Shown piece by piece: positions 63,970 through 64,000 of a DNA stretch of 64,000 bases; within the stretch, counting starts at the first letter, position 1; the number at the start of each line of letters is the position of its first letter. The position numbers were made by a program, and so were the translations under genes. The notes beneath the pieces were generated by a model. That model ran no database searches. It was not told the DNA's origin and saw nothing but the letters and a program-made list of their open reading frames with translations. The stretch is from Natrinema sp. SYSU A 869 (GTDB taxonomy: Archaea; Halobacteriota; Halobacteria; Halobacteriales; Natrialbaceae): the NCBI RefSeq assembly GCF_019879105.1, contig NZ_CP082249.1, forward strand, positions 1,302,001-1,366,000, given 5' to 3'.

Positions 63970-64000
63970 TCAGTCGTCGCTTTCGAGGCCACCCTGGAAC
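63970..64000 (-). CDS. possible C-terminus of a gene leaving the window
   Basis: On the minus strand an open frame enters at the right edge and ends at TGA at 63970, with FQGGLESDD as the last residues. The acidic ending and the position just beyond a terminator fit a convergent gene, but ten codons cannot prove it. Confidence 0.35.
   Translation of the reverse strand, partial: FQGGLESDD

Overview
The window comes from a haloarchaeon. The evidence is high GC content, very acidic predicted proteins with Asp/Glu-rich low-complexity tails, Tat-type lipoprotein signals, TATA-like boxes about 28-31 nt upstream of start codons (leaderless transcripts), and several families I know mainly from Halobacteria (DUF5802-like, small CPxCG zinc ribbons, a Vms1-type release-factor homologue). 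The gene style suggests Natrialbales (Natrinema/Haloterrigena-like), but that is inference. I saw no tRNA or rRNA gene, CRISPR array, insertion sequence or replication origin.

Layout. 0-9.4 kb holds small zinc-ribbon and HTH genes, surE, then an Rsm22-type methyltransferase and a TyrA-type dehydrogenase that overlap by 4 nt, an orphan 7TM sensor domain, a frameshifted FAD oxidoreductase and trkA. 9.6-21.7 kb is mostly metabolism and transport: MTA phosphorylase, a frameshifted MATE exporter, a Spo0M-like protein, a frameshifted purine phosphoribosyltransferase, a NAL1-like trypsin-fold protease, thiC, an alpha/beta-hydrolase lipoprotein that has lost its nucleophile serine, PhzF and PEP synthase. 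22-31 kb holds a membrane protein and an ArsR-type regulator facing each other across a strong hairpin, a secreted Ser/Gly/Asn/Glu-rich protein, a DUF5802-like gene followed by the Vms1-like factor, a solitary siderophore synthetase and a stripped-down thioredoxin-reductase-like protein. 30.8-38.7 kb is the chromosome-condensation pair smc-scpA (8-nt overlap) plus a five-PAS histidine kinase. A frameshifted acyl-CoA synthetase follows on the other strand.

The most unusual part is 41.6-55.9 kb. Eight minus-strand genes follow one another: a permease with an inserted heavy-metal (TRASH/YHS-like) domain, an MFS-like protein, an orphan divergent heme-copper oxidase subunit I, a small membrane protein, a PadR-like regulator, a glutamate-dehydrogenase-like pseudoenzyme without the substrate lysines, a beta-propeller, and a DUF2182 membrane protein. 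A small membrane-protein gene lies upstream. On the plus strand a DUF389 protein, a multi-span membrane protein and a second, clearly paralogous beta-propeller (now a Tat lipoprotein) form another unit. I propose this region as a candidate uncharacterised metal/redox membrane system.

56-64 kb has gatB, an MBL-fold hydrolase and a complete branched-chain-amino-acid-type ABC transporter operon (binding protein, two permeases, two ATPases) closed by a T-tract terminator.

Two window-wide features stand out. Five otherwise well-conserved genes carry six single-base deletions, all in or next to short homopolymers, which suggests either consensus sequencing errors or recent decay. Two non-coding stretches (8.50-8.76 and 30.38-30.61 kb) consist of strings of perfect short hairpins, most with three-base loops.
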